Source of the DNA: Bacteroidota bacterium
GTDB lineage: Bacteria > Bacteroidota > Bacteroidia > Flavobacteriales > Flavobacteriaceae
DNA: 14,071 bases
Assembly: GCA_024278565.1 (NCBI GenBank)
Contig: JAJRSY010000172.1
Location: 1-14,071 of the forward strand
Reading direction: 5' to 3'
In this document: in pieces, positions 6,959 through 13,711 of the stretch
Position numbering within the stretch: position 1 is the stretch's first letter
How the letters are laid out: each line of letters starts with the position of its first letter
The notes under the pieces: generated by a model
Databases searched by the model: none
Seen by the model: the letters and a program-made list of their open reading frames with translations, nothing else
What the model was told of the DNA's origin: nothing
Program-made: the position numbers and the translations under genes

Positions 6959-7386
6959 ATGGCAACAGTTAAAAAATTTGAGGATTTGGCCTCGAGGGTT
7001 CGGGATGGCAGGAAGGAAGAAGACTATCCAAAGAAATCATACGAATCTCTAAGGTAACAGACCTAAAAGAATGATTTTAAACCGGGGATCAAATTAAAGG
7101 GTCATCAGGTTCGGTAATGGACACTATTTCTGAAGGTTTTGAAAGAGATGGCAACATTGAGTTCAGACAGTTTCTATCTATAGCAAAAGAATCGGAGCAA
7201 AAGAATCGGCTGGAGAAACAAGGTCACAGTTGTATCGGGTGTTTGGCTCAGATTATATCTCTGAAGGGGAGATGGTGAAACTAACATCTGATTACGAAAA
7301 ATTGAGTAAGCGTAGAGCAAATTTTATTTTTTATCTGAATAAAAAAGGATTTTAGAGGAATAAAATTCAAAGAGAATAGACAATAG
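6959..7386 (+). pseudogene. four-helix-bundle protein of the 23S rRNA intervening-sequence (S23) family, decayed
   Basis: Pieces of one protein can be followed through several frames: MATVKKFEDL at the start, KEIIRISKVTDLKE near 7030-7071, DQIKGSSGSVMDTISEGFER then DGNIEFRQFLSIAK at 7087-7190, SAGETRSQLYRVFGSDYISE then GEMVKL at about 7206-7282, KRRANFIFYLNKKGF to 7352, and GIKFKENRQ ending at 7386. This is the characteristic run of S23 four-helix-bundle proteins, about 120 residues when intact. Lesions include a shift before KEIIRIS, another near 7085, a 14-base tandem duplication at 7182-7209, and an extra T near 7350 that creates a stop. It sits between sufC and sufD and leaves a 528-base gap that sufD must now be translated across. 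The family's function is poorly known. Confidence 0.88.
7182..7209 (+). repeat. 14-bp tandem duplication that breaks the S23 gene
   Basis: AGCAAAAGAATCGG occurs twice back to back (7182-7195 and 7196-7209). Removing one copy restores the family sequence SIAKESAGETRSQLYRVF in a single frame. It is therefore a replication-slippage type lesion in the relic. Confidence 0.9.
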
Positions 7387-7416
7387 AAACCTGACTGCCT
7401 TGGGCAGGCTTGAAAC

Positions 7417-7434
7417 ATCAAACTTTAGTTTGAT
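7417..7434 (+). promoter_or_regulatory. perfect 8-bp hairpin before sufD
   Basis: ATCAAACT-TT-AGTTTGAT lies 21 bases before the sufD ATG and is followed by an A-run, not a T-run. On the plus strand it cannot be a standard terminator. It might shield the 5' end of a processed sufDSE message. A CTGCC-TTG-GGCAG stem lies just upstream (7395-7407). Confidence 0.35.
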
Positions 7435-7455
7435 AAAAAAGAAACTAAAACACAA

Positions 7456-8772
7456 ATGGATTTAAAAGAAAAACTGGTTTCCTCTTTCATGGCATTCGAG
7501 AACAACATCGATGTTGAGCATCCTGTACATGACATTCGAACCAAGGCTATTAAGAATTTTGAAACGAAAGGATTTCCGTCAAGAAAAGAGGAGACTTGGA
7601 AATATACCTCGCTGAACAGCTTGCAAAAGGTAGATTTCAGTATTTTCCCAAAAGAAGAAAACACCCTTGAGTACAAAGATGTCAAGAAGTACTTTATTCA
7701 TGAGATCGACACTTATAAGATTGTTTTTATTGATGGCATATATAGCTCTAACCTATCGGAGACCACACATGACGGGGTTGATATTTGTTTGATGAGCGCG
7801 GCCTTGACCAAACCCATGTACAAGCAGGTGATCGATGTTTATTTCAACAAGGCAGCATCAAAAGATGATTCGCTTACCAACCTAAATACGGCATTCAGTA
7901 GGGAGGGTGCCTATATTTATATCCCCAAAAATAAAATGCCGAGGAAACCGGTAGAGATCCTGCATTTTGCAACAGGAAATGAGTCGGCTCTTTTATTGCA
8001 GCCCCGTAACTTGATCATTGTAGAGGAAAATGCAGAATTACAGGTAATAGAACGACATCAAAGCCTGACCTCCAACGAGGTTTTGACCAATTCGGTCACC
8101 GAAATATTTGCTGCCAAGAGTGCGGTATTGGACTATTACAAGGTACAGAACGATGTGGCGACCGCATCATTGATCGACAACACCTATGTCAATCAAAAAA
8201 GCAAGAGCTTTGTAAACGTACATACCTTTTCTTTCGGGGGAAAACTGACCCGTAACAACCTTAATTTCTATCAAAATGGAGAATTTATGGACTCCACCAT
8301 GAAAGGGGTCACCATTTTAGGCGAAAAGCAACATGTTGACCACCATACATTGGTACACCATATTCAACCCAATTGTGAGAGTCATCAAGATTATAAGGGC
8401 ATTTATGGCGAAAATTCAACAGGTGTCTTTAACGGAAAGATAATTGTCGATAAAATCGCCCAAAAAACGAATGCCTTCCAAAAGAACAATAATATTCTGG
8501 TCAGTGATAAGGCGACCATCAATTCAAAACCACAATTGGAGATTTTTGCCGATGACGTAAAATGCTCCCACGGTTGCACCATTGGCCAACTAGATGAAGA
8601 TGCACTGTTTTATATGCGGTCTAGGGGCATTCCGAAGAAAGAGGCCCGGGCATTGTTGATGTATGCGTTTACCACAAATGTTTTAAAGAGCGTTCGTATT
8701 CCTGAACTTAAAGCTAGGATCAATACCTTGATCGCTAAAAAGCTGGGGGTTAATCTTGGATTTGATCTTTAA
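7456..8772 (+). CDS. sufD: SufD, Fe-S cluster scaffold subunit
   Basis: Partner of SufB in the SufBC2D complex, needed for iron entry during cluster building. It has 438 residues, close to the E. coli length of 423. The N-terminal helical part includes the motif FPSRKEETWKYTSL, and the beta-helix core follows. The C-terminal signature is CSHGCTIGQLDEDALFYMRS then RGIPKKEARALL. His372 in CSHGC matches E. coli His360, which lies at the SufB-SufD interface. The gene is intact. The stop is 9 bases before sufS, so the two are surely co-transcribed. Upstream lies the decayed S23 gene, and this is the only place in the operon where the spacing is large. Confidence 0.96.
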   Translation: MDLKEKLVSSFMAFENNIDVEHPVHDIRTKAIKNFETKGFPSRKEETWKYTSLNSLQKVDFSIFPKEENTLEYKDVKKYFIHEIDTYKIVFIDGIYSSNLSETTHDGVDICLMSAALTKPMYKQVIDVYFNKAASKDDSLTNLNTAFSREGAYIYIPKNKMPRKPVEILHFATGNESALLLQPRNLIIVEENAELQVIERHQSLTSNEVLTNSVTEIFAAKSAVLDYYKVQNDVATASLIDNTYVNQKSKSFVNVHTFSFGGKLTRNNLNFYQNGEFMDSTMKGVTILGEKQHVDHHTLVHHIQPNCESHQDYKGIYGENSTGVFNGKIIVDKIAQKTNAFQKNNNILVSDKATINSKPQLEIFADDVKCSHGCTIGQLDEDALFYMRSRGIPKKEARALLMYAFTTNVLKSVRIPELKARINTLIAKKLGVNLGFDL

Positions 8773-8781
8773 TCGTAGGCT

Positions 8782-9999
8782 ATGGCTTTTGATGTAACCA
8801 AAATACGCAAAGATTTCCCCATTCTTAAACGTCAGGTCAACGAAAGGCCCTTGGTGTATCTTGATAATGCGGCAACATCGCAAACACCGCAACAGGTCAT
8901 TGGTGCAATAGTTGATTACTACCATAATTACAACGCCAATATCCACAGGGGTGTTCATACCCTCTCACAAGAAGCAACCGATAAGTACGAGCAGGCACGT
9001 ATAAAGATCCAACAACATTTTAATGCGGTAAAAGCGTATGAAATTATTCTTACTTCGGGTACGACCCACAGTATAAATATTGTTGCCAATGGGTTTTCGT
9101 CCCTTGTAAACAAAGGTGATGAGGTTTTGGTTTCGGCAATGGAGCATCATTCCAATATCGTTCCTTGGCAAATGCTGTGTGAGCGTACAGGGGCCGTTTT
9201 AAAGGTGGTGCCCATGAGTTTAGAGGGCGAGTTGTTGATGAACGAGTATGACAAACTGCTTTCTGGCCGAACAAAATTAGTGTTCTGTAACCATGTTTCG
9301 AATGCTTTGGGCACTGTTAACCCCATAAAGGAAATCATCGAAAAAGCACATAAGGTCGGTGCCGTGGTTTTGGTCGACGGTGCTCAGGCAGCTCCCCACA
9401 TCAAGACCAACCTACAAGAGCTGGATGTTGATTTTTATACCGTTTCAGCACATAAAATGTGTGGCCCAACAGGAGTTGGCATATTGTACGGAAAAGAAGA
9501 GTTGCTGAACAAACTGCCACCATACCAAGGTGGGGGCGAGATGATCGCCGAGGTTACCTTTGAAAAAACCACCTATGCAGATCTACCCCACAAATTTGAG
9601 GCGGGCACACCCAATATCTGTGGAGGAATCGCCTTTGGCGCTGCGCTCGATTATATGAACAATATTGGTTTTGATGCCATTGCTACTTATGAACACGAGT
9701 TGTTGGTCTATGCCACCGAAAGATTGCTGGAAATTGAAGGTTTAAAAATATACGGCACGGCCAAGGATAAGACCGCTGTCATTTCTTTTAATATTGAGGG
9801 CTTGCACCCCTACGACATAGGGTCGATTCTGGACAAATTGGGCATTGCCGTAAGAACGGGCCATCACTGTACCCAGCCCATTATGGATTTCTTTAAAATT
9901 CCCGGCACCGTTCGTGCCAGTTTTAGCTTTTACAATACCTTGGAGGAAGTGGATGTTTTGGTTGAGGGGGTTAAAAGGGCAAGGGCCATGTTGCTTTAG
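8782..9999 (+). CDS. sufS: SufS, type II cysteine desulfurase
   Basis: PLP-dependent enzyme that turns cysteine into alanine and carries the sulfur as a persulfide to SufE. It has 405 residues. The PLP-binding Lys225 is in SAHKMCGPTGVG, and the persulfide cysteine Cys363 is in RTGHHCTQPIM; both are within one residue of the E. coli positions (226 and 364). ATSQTPQQV near the N-terminus and EAGTPNICGGIAFGAALDY are further family marks. The tight position after sufD and the sufE gene immediately downstream identify it as SufS and not the related CsdA. Confidence 0.96.
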   Translation: MAFDVTKIRKDFPILKRQVNERPLVYLDNAATSQTPQQVIGAIVDYYHNYNANIHRGVHTLSQEATDKYEQARIKIQQHFNAVKAYEIILTSGTTHSINIVANGFSSLVNKGDEVLVSAMEHHSNIVPWQMLCERTGAVLKVVPMSLEGELLMNEYDKLLSGRTKLVFCNHVSNALGTVNPIKEIIEKAHKVGAVVLVDGAQAAPHIKTNLQELDVDFYTVSAHKMCGPTGVGILYGKEELLNKLPPYQGGGEMIAEVTFEKTTYADLPHKFEAGTPNICGGIAFGAALDYMNNIGFDAIATYEHELLVYATERLLEIEGLKIYGTAKDKTAVISFNIEGLHPYDIGSILDKLGIAVRTGHHCTQPIMDFFKIPGTVRASFSFYNTLEEVDVLVEGVKRARAMLL

Positions 10000-10051
10000 T
10001 AATGTCCGAATTTTCAATTTCCTAAAGACATCCAATCATCTAAACTTAGTG

Positions 10052-10059
10052 TACTTTTG
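10052..10059 (+). promoter_or_regulatory. possible -7 box (TACTTTTG) upstream of sufE
   Basis: TACTTTTG is an exact TAnnTTTG match, 47 bases before the sufE start. It sits inside the palindrome GTAC-TTTT-GTAC. The -33 region lacks a clear TTTG, so an internal promoter for sufE and the genes after it is only a possibility. Confidence 0.3.
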
Positions 10060-10076
10060 TACAGTAAAACATTATT

Positions 10077-10088
10077 CCCCCGAAGGGG
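10077..10088. repeat. CCCCC-GAA-GGGG hairpin before sufE
   Basis: Same short intergenic hairpin type as at 5252-5264. Here it stands directly before an unusually good Shine-Dalgarno-like AGAGGTGA (10095-10102). Confidence 0.4.
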
Positions 10089-10106
10089 ATATTAAGAGGT
10101 GATTTT

Positions 10107-10535
10107 ATGACCATTAAAAAAATACAGGAAGAAATAGTGGACGAGTTCTCTATGTTCGATGATTGGATGCAGCGTTACGAGTATATGATTGATTTGGGCA
10201 AATCGCTACCGTTGATAAACGAAGCGTACAAGACCGATGATAACATCATCAAAGGCTGTCAGAGCAAAGTATGGGTACATGCCGAACTGCAAGGCGGCAA
10301 GCTGGTTTTTACGGCCGATAGCGATGCGATAATAACAAAGGGCATAATAGCGATCCTGATCCGTGCGTTCAGCGATCAAACGCCACAGGATGTCATAGAG
10401 GCGGATACCGGGTTCATTGATGAAATCGGTTTAAAAGAACATTTGTCACCAACCCGTGCAAACGGATTGGTGAGTATGGTAAAACAGCTGAAATTGTACG
10501 CCGTGGCGTATCAAACACAGCTAAATCTAAAATAA
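10107..10535 (+). CDS. sufE: SufE, sulfur acceptor for SufS
   Basis: Small cytosolic sulfur-transfer protein of 142 residues. The acceptor cysteine is Cys51 in IIKGCQSKVWVHA, the same number as in E. coli SufE. MFDDWMQRYEYMIDLGKSLP near the start and LKEHLSPTRANGL near the end are typical. It takes the persulfide from SufS Cys363 and hands it to SufB. The start ATG has AGAGGTGA five bases upstream, an unusually strong Shine-Dalgarno for this phylum. It lies 107 bases after sufS, with a promoter-like box and a hairpin in between. Confidence 0.95.
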   Translation: MTIKKIQEEIVDEFSMFDDWMQRYEYMIDLGKSLPLINEAYKTDDNIIKGCQSKVWVHAELQGGKLVFTADSDAIITKGIIAILIRAFSDQTPQDVIEADTGFIDEIGLKEHLSPTRANGLVSMVKQLKLYAVAYQTQLNLK

Positions 10536-10578
10536 GTTTATAGGCTTTGGCCGTGGTTTATGAGATCGGGGAATAACC

Positions 10579-10626
10579 CCTCCTAAACACCAAACCCTCT
10601 AAACTTCTAAACTTTTTTATAATGAG
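10579..10626 (+). repeat. leader repeat, copy A (before the DUF59 gene)
   Basis: A 48-base segment starting CCTCCTAAACACCAAACCC and ending CTTTTTTATAATGAG recurs almost unchanged at 10977-11025. It includes the start codon of the DUF59 gene. The text is built of TAAAC words (CTCTAAACTTCTAAAC), a low-complexity type common between flavobacterial genes. Confidence 0.8.
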
Positions 10627-10951
10627 CAAAGAAACAACCATAGACACCCAAGAATTGGGAGAGAAAATACTACAGGTCATAAAGACCATATACGACCCCG
10701 AGATTCCCGTTGATATTTATGAGTTGGGATTGATATACGATATATTCATAAACGAGGGCAATGATGTGAAAATATTAATGACCTTGACCTCACCCAATTG
10801 CCCAGTGGCCGAGACACTGCCCGTTGAGGTAGAGGAAAAGGTAAAATCGCTTGATGCGGTAAATGATGTAGAGGTTGAAATTACGTTCGAACCACCATGG
10901 ACCCAAGACCTAATGAGCGATGAGGCCAAATTGGAACTGGGAATGTTATAG
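10622..10951 (+). CDS. sufT: DUF59/MIP18-family Fe-S assembly protein (SufT-like)
   Basis: A 109-residue single-domain DUF59 protein. DPEIPVDIYELGLIYD (25-40) and the motif TSPNCPVAETLP with the conserved cysteine Cys60 are clear, and it ends FEPPWTQDLMSDEAKLELGM as in SUF-linked members. Such proteins help mature Fe-S enzymes; the biochemical step is not settled. Its place directly after sufE supports a role in cluster delivery. The similar PaaD subunit of phenylacetyl-CoA epoxidase is longer and sits in paa operons, so it is unlikely here. The ATG lies inside leader repeat copy A. Confidence 0.9.
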   Translation: MSKETTIDTQELGEKILQVIKTIYDPEIPVDIYELGLIYDIFINEGNDVKILMTLTSPNCPVAETLPVEVEEKVKSLDAVNDVEVEITFEPPWTQDLMSDEAKLELGML

Positions 10952-10976
10952 CTTATAAAATCAGCAGTACCCCCTT

Positions 10977-11025
10977 CCTCCTAAACACCAAACCCCTCTA
11001 AACTTCTAAACTTTTTTATAATGAG
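10977..11025 (+). repeat. leader repeat, copy B (before the DUF2480 gene)
   Basis: Nearly identical to copy A, with one extra C, and includes an ATGAG that starts a 30-codon frame (11021-11113). The first bases of that frame also resemble the start of the DUF59 gene, so the duplication copied a leader together with a start codon. The short frame has no family features and overlaps the true DUF2480 start at 11082. Confidence 0.75.
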
Positions 11026-11081
11026 AAAAAAAACAGTGGGCACCTATAAAATTAGAAGAGAAAACAGTAAAACCTTAAAAA

Positions 11082-11597
11082 ATGCAAGACAAGAACAAAG
11101 AGATAGTCAATAGGGTAGCGCGAAGCAAACTCATGACCTTTGATCTAGAGGACTATTATCCCGAGGGGAAAAGGATGGTTCTTGATATTAAAGATTGGCT
11201 ACATGAAGGTTTTATATTAAGAGAGAAAGAATTCAGAAACTACATTTCAGACCATAATTGGGAACAATATAAAGATGTCTTTGTGGCATTGTCATGTTCT
11301 ACCGATGCGATTGTGCCAGGGTGGGCCTATATGTTGATAGCGACTGAACTACAGCCCTATGTCAAACAACTTGTAATTGGTGATCTACAGCAATTGGAAA
11401 CCACTGTTTATCAAACTGTAATCGATAATCTAGACGTTTCCCCGTTCAAAGATCGTCCAGTTATAATAAAAGGATGCAGCAATAAGCCCGTACCGCCAAA
11501 TGCTTATCTATGGATAACCGGCAAACTACAACCCCACGTAAAAAGTCTAAGATACGGAGAAGCCTGCTCTTCGGTACCCTTGGTTAAAAACAAATAA
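11082..11597 (+). CDS. DUF2480 family protein
   Basis: A 171-residue soluble protein of the Bacteroidota family DUF2480. Recognisable stretches are EIVNRVARSKLMTFDLEDYY, ALSCSTDAIVPGWAYMLIA, VIIKGCSNKPVPPNAYL and SLRYGEACSSVPLVKNK. The function is unknown. Three cysteines, Cys72, Cys132 and Cys162, each sit in a short conserved block before a turn, so a metal or cluster site is possible; this is inference. It is the last gene of the SUF run, 130 bases after the DUF59 gene. Many flavobacteria appear to keep it here, which hints at a link to Fe-S metabolism. No signal peptide or membrane segment is seen. The ATG follows an A-run. Confidence 0.85.
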   Translation: MQDKNKEIVNRVARSKLMTFDLEDYYPEGKRMVLDIKDWLHEGFILREKEFRNYISDHNWEQYKDVFVALSCSTDAIVPGWAYMLIATELQPYVKQLVIGDLQQLETTVYQTVIDNLDVSPFKDRPVIIKGCSNKPVPPNAYLWITGKLQPHVKSLRYGEACSSVPLVKNK

Positions 11598-11609
11598 TTT
11601 GTTGGCAAC

Positions 11610-11643
11610 TTTGTTTATTTCGTGTTAATAATTATTATTTTCG
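11610..11643 (+). promoter_or_regulatory. likely promoter of the DUF3078 gene
   Basis: TTTG at 11610-11613 and TATTTTCG at 11636-11643 fit the Bacteroidota -33 and -7 boxes, the second with one mismatch from TAnnTTTG. The 22-base spacing is near the usual range. It lies 32 bases before the ATG and right after the SUF operon. Confidence 0.45.
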
Positions 11644-11675
11644 CACCTCAAAACTATAATTAAACACTACAGATT

Positions 11676-12596
11676 ATGAAAAAGTTGGTATTTTCTTGCA
11701 TTGCATTAGCAGCAATGACATTCACTTATGGACAAACCTTAGATGAGCTAAAAGCCGAACAGGGTCTTAAAAATGATTCAATTGCGGCAATTCAGGATAG
11801 GGCAGATGCGCTTCAAGGGCAAATAGATGCTTTTCCGGGCTGGAAAAAAGGAGCTTTCGGAACAATTGGAGCAAATGTATCAGGCTTTAACAACTGGTAT
11901 TCACAAGGTACACCCAACAATTCTGCCGGTAATATTGGTATTACCCTAAATTCTTTTGCAAACCTTGATAGAGAGAAATTTTTCTGGAGAAATTCTGGAA
12001 ACATTAATCTACAATGGGTGAAATTGGATAACAAAGACGATACGACTGACAGCGATAGTTTCAACGGTACAACAGATGTTTTTAATATCATGTCTTTATA
12101 TGGTTATAAGTTGAGTGATAAATTTGCGATTTCTGCTTTGGGCGAATATCGCACCTCTATCATCAATAACTTTAACGACCCAGGCTATCTTGATGTTGGT
12201 GTGGGTGCTACTTGGACCCCGATCACTGATTTGGTAGTGGTAATACACCCTTTGAACTACAACTTCGTGTTTGCTGAAAATGATGCGGCTTACGAGTCTT
12301 CCTTTGGTGCAAAGATCGTTGTTGATTATACCAAGCAATTGGGTGCGGTTAACTTCAAGACCAATTTCTCTACCTTTCAAAGTTATAAAAGTGGTGACCT
12401 CTCTAACTGGACGTGGATAAACTCTTTCGGTTACACCTTGTGGAAAGGTATCGGGCTAGGATTTGAATTTGGTCTAAGGGACAACAGGCAAGAAGGTCTT
12501 GCCAATGCACTTCTTACCGATGCCAATGCATCATTTGATAATTTAGATAACAAAATACAGAGCTATTGGTTATTTGGTCTGAACTATGCGTTCTAA
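11676..12596 (+). CDS. DUF3078 family outer-membrane protein
   Basis: A 306-residue secreted protein. It has a clear Sec signal peptide, MKKLVFSCIALAAMTFTYG, probably cut before Gln20. A short charged helical stretch (about 20-50) follows, then GWKKGAFGTIGANVSGFNNW and repeated amphipathic strands ending in NYAF. The terminal Phe is the usual mark of an outer-membrane beta-barrel. The match is to DUF3078, a Bacteroidota family with no assigned role. It has its own promoter-like boxes and a strong terminator, so it is a single-gene unit unrelated to SUF. Confidence 0.85.
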   Translation: MKKLVFSCIALAAMTFTYGQTLDELKAEQGLKNDSIAAIQDRADALQGQIDAFPGWKKGAFGTIGANVSGFNNWYSQGTPNNSAGNIGITLNSFANLDREKFFWRNSGNINLQWVKLDNKDDTTDSDSFNGTTDVFNIMSLYGYKLSDKFAISALGEYRTSIINNFNDPGYLDVGVGATWTPITDLVVVIHPLNYNFVFAENDAAYESSFGAKIVVDYTKQLGAVNFKTNFSTFQSYKSGDLSNWTWINSFGYTLWKGIGLGFEFGLRDNRQEGLANALLTDANASFDNLDNKIQSYWLFGLNYAF

Positions 12597-12620
12597 AAAC
12601 CGATAAATCTTCGTAAACTT

Positions 12621-12651
12621 AAAATGCCCTCTGAAAAGAGGGCATTTTTTT
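12621..12651 (+). terminator. intrinsic terminator of the DUF3078 gene (T1)
   Basis: ATGCCCTCT-GAAA-AGAGGGCAT stem followed by seven Ts, 24 bases after the stop codon. It is followed at once by TTAAGTAGG (12653-12661), a word that also follows the next terminator. Confidence 0.92.
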
Positions 12652-12733
12652 GTTAAGTAGGATCCGTTAAGTTTGGAAATCACAGTCAATAAAATCAAAT
12701 TTTTGTTAAATATAGATCTGGAAAAATAGCTTT

Positions 12734-12829
12734 GGTCAAGTCATTTTATTCATCGGTACAAAACACTGAATTCAAGTACAAGACGAATGTAGTTGGGGTA
12801 GCCCACACAGCTAAATTTTTGTTGTGAAC
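12734..12829. repeat. diverged copy of the conserved module block (copy 1)
   Basis: Starts GGTCAAGT and ends GCTAAATTTTTGTTGTGAAC like the other two copies, but it is shorter (96 bases) and mostly unalignable in the middle. It keeps the downstream partner motif TTGTTATGAA (12840-12849) and CGACGAACG (12874-12882). Confidence 0.55.
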
Positions 12830-13000
12830 AGTTGAAAATTTGTTATGAATTGCGTTAAAACGTGTGGTTTAATCGACGAACGACCCATCTAAGCACATAG
12901 TTTATGTTCAAGTTCAATAAGCTAAGAATTTGACCGCAATAGGCAGGCTCTGGGGAATTCTAATAACTTGTAGGCTGGTTATGCTCTCTAGGGGGAATAA

Positions 13001-13033
13001 AAAAGCCCCGAAATCAACATCGGGGCATTTTTT
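13001..13033. terminator. bidirectional terminator T2
   Basis: GCCCCGA (13005-13011) pairs with TCGGGGC (13020-13026) around an 8-base loop. An A-run precedes and a T-run follows, so it can end transcription on both strands. TTAAGTAGG follows at 13036-13044. Confidence 0.85.
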
Positions 13034-13075
13034 AGTTAAGTAGGTATTCTGTAAAATTGGGTACTACGTAAATTT

Positions 13076-13216
13076 TTTAGGTCAAGTATTGATTTGGGGA
13101 AATCAACACTTAGATTTTCGGTTAAGTTCAAAGTTTGATTTGGGGTCAACACTATCACTTAATTACACTGTAAATATATGGTGGTTTTACAATTCGGCTA
13201 AATTATTGTTGTGAAC
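13076..13216. repeat. 141-bp direct repeat, copy 2
   Basis: Identical to 13493-13633 except for two transitions (near 13114 and 13121). It contains the stem AAGT-A-TTGATTT / AAATCAA-C-ACTT with a GGGG loop at 13084-13111, and a second TTGATTTGGGG plus TCAACACT at 13135-13153. TGTAAA / TTTACA can pair further on. Coordinates are set by the shared text from TTTAGGTCAAG to TTGTTGTGAAC. Confidence 0.95.
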
Positions 13217-13412
13217 CCACCCCTAAATGTTGTGTGTCCGACGAACGGTAAAAATGTCGGTTCATTGAACCATTACTTTTTACTACAGGCAAATTTATAC
13301 CCTTTTCAATTTTAGCAGAGAGTTTGGTTTTGGATTCGAATTTCTGTGAATATTGAGGGTGAACTAATCAAACCTAAATGAATTGTTCTATTGTTGTACT
13401 GGAAGTTTTACA

Positions 13413-13448
13413 TAAAAAAAACCCTGACATTACTGTCAGGGCGTTTTT
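13413..13448. terminator. bidirectional terminator T3
   Basis: CCCTGACA-TTAC-TGTCAGGG with eight As before it and GCGTTTTT after it. It can end the second module on the plus strand, or hflX transcripts arriving on the minus strand. AAGTAGG follows at 13453-13459. Confidence 0.88.
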
Positions 13449-13492
13449 ATCAAAGTAGGTTTGGGTCAACTTGGTTTGGTACTCTTTAAGCG

Positions 13493-13633
13493 TTTAGGTC
13501 AAGTATTGATTTGGGGAAATCAACACTTAGGTTTTCAGTTAAGTTCAAAGTTTGATTTGGGGTCAACACTATCACTTAATTACACTGTAAATATATGGTG
13601 GTTTTACAATTCGGCTAAATTATTGTTGTGAAC
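13493..13633. repeat. 141-bp direct repeat, copy 3
   Basis: Second near-identical copy, offset 417 bases from copy 2. The flanks are unlike those of copy 2 except for the shared AAGTAGG and TTGTTGTGAA landmarks, so only this block has been kept uniform. Confidence 0.95.
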
Positions 13634-13711
13634 TAGACGTATATTGTTGTGAAAAACATCAATGGTTTTATTTCTTCGATGAACTACACTATTACTTTAA
13701 AAAGAAGGGCA

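Larger units (their letters stand above)
12652..13711. other. gene-free array of three terminator-separated repeat modules
   Basis: There is no credible ORF on either strand over 1.06 kb. Instead, one layout recurs three times: terminator T1, T2 or T3; AAGTAGG; a block starting GGTCAAG (12734, 13080, 13497); GCTAAATT then TTGTTGTGAAC (ending 12829, 13216, 13633); a second TTGTTGTGAA-like motif exactly 21 bases further on (12840, 13227, 13644); and a CGACGAACG-like box (12874, 13239, 13677). After that the sequence differs between modules. Copies 2 and 3 are nearly identical in the block; copy 1 is strongly diverged. The third module runs into the end of hflX without its own terminator. Non-coding RNA genes, regulatory arrays or a duplicated repeat element would all fit. 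Confidence 0.6.

Noticed and set aside
9050..9338. Several minus-strand open frames opposite sufS
   Set aside because: All are antisense to a gene whose catalytic residues and full length are confirmed.
9914..10102. 62-codon plus-strand frame across the end of sufS
   Set aside because: It overlaps the sufS coding end in another frame and runs into the intergenic hairpin. No conserved features.
11021..11113. 30-codon frame starting in leader repeat copy B
   Set aside because: It arises from the duplicated leader and start codon and overlaps the well-supported DUF2480 gene. It is kept only as a possible upstream ORF in the findings.
12652..13711. CRISPR array
   Set aside because: Only two or three units of about 400 bp, with 141-bp repeats and no short uniform repeat-spacer pattern; no cas genes.
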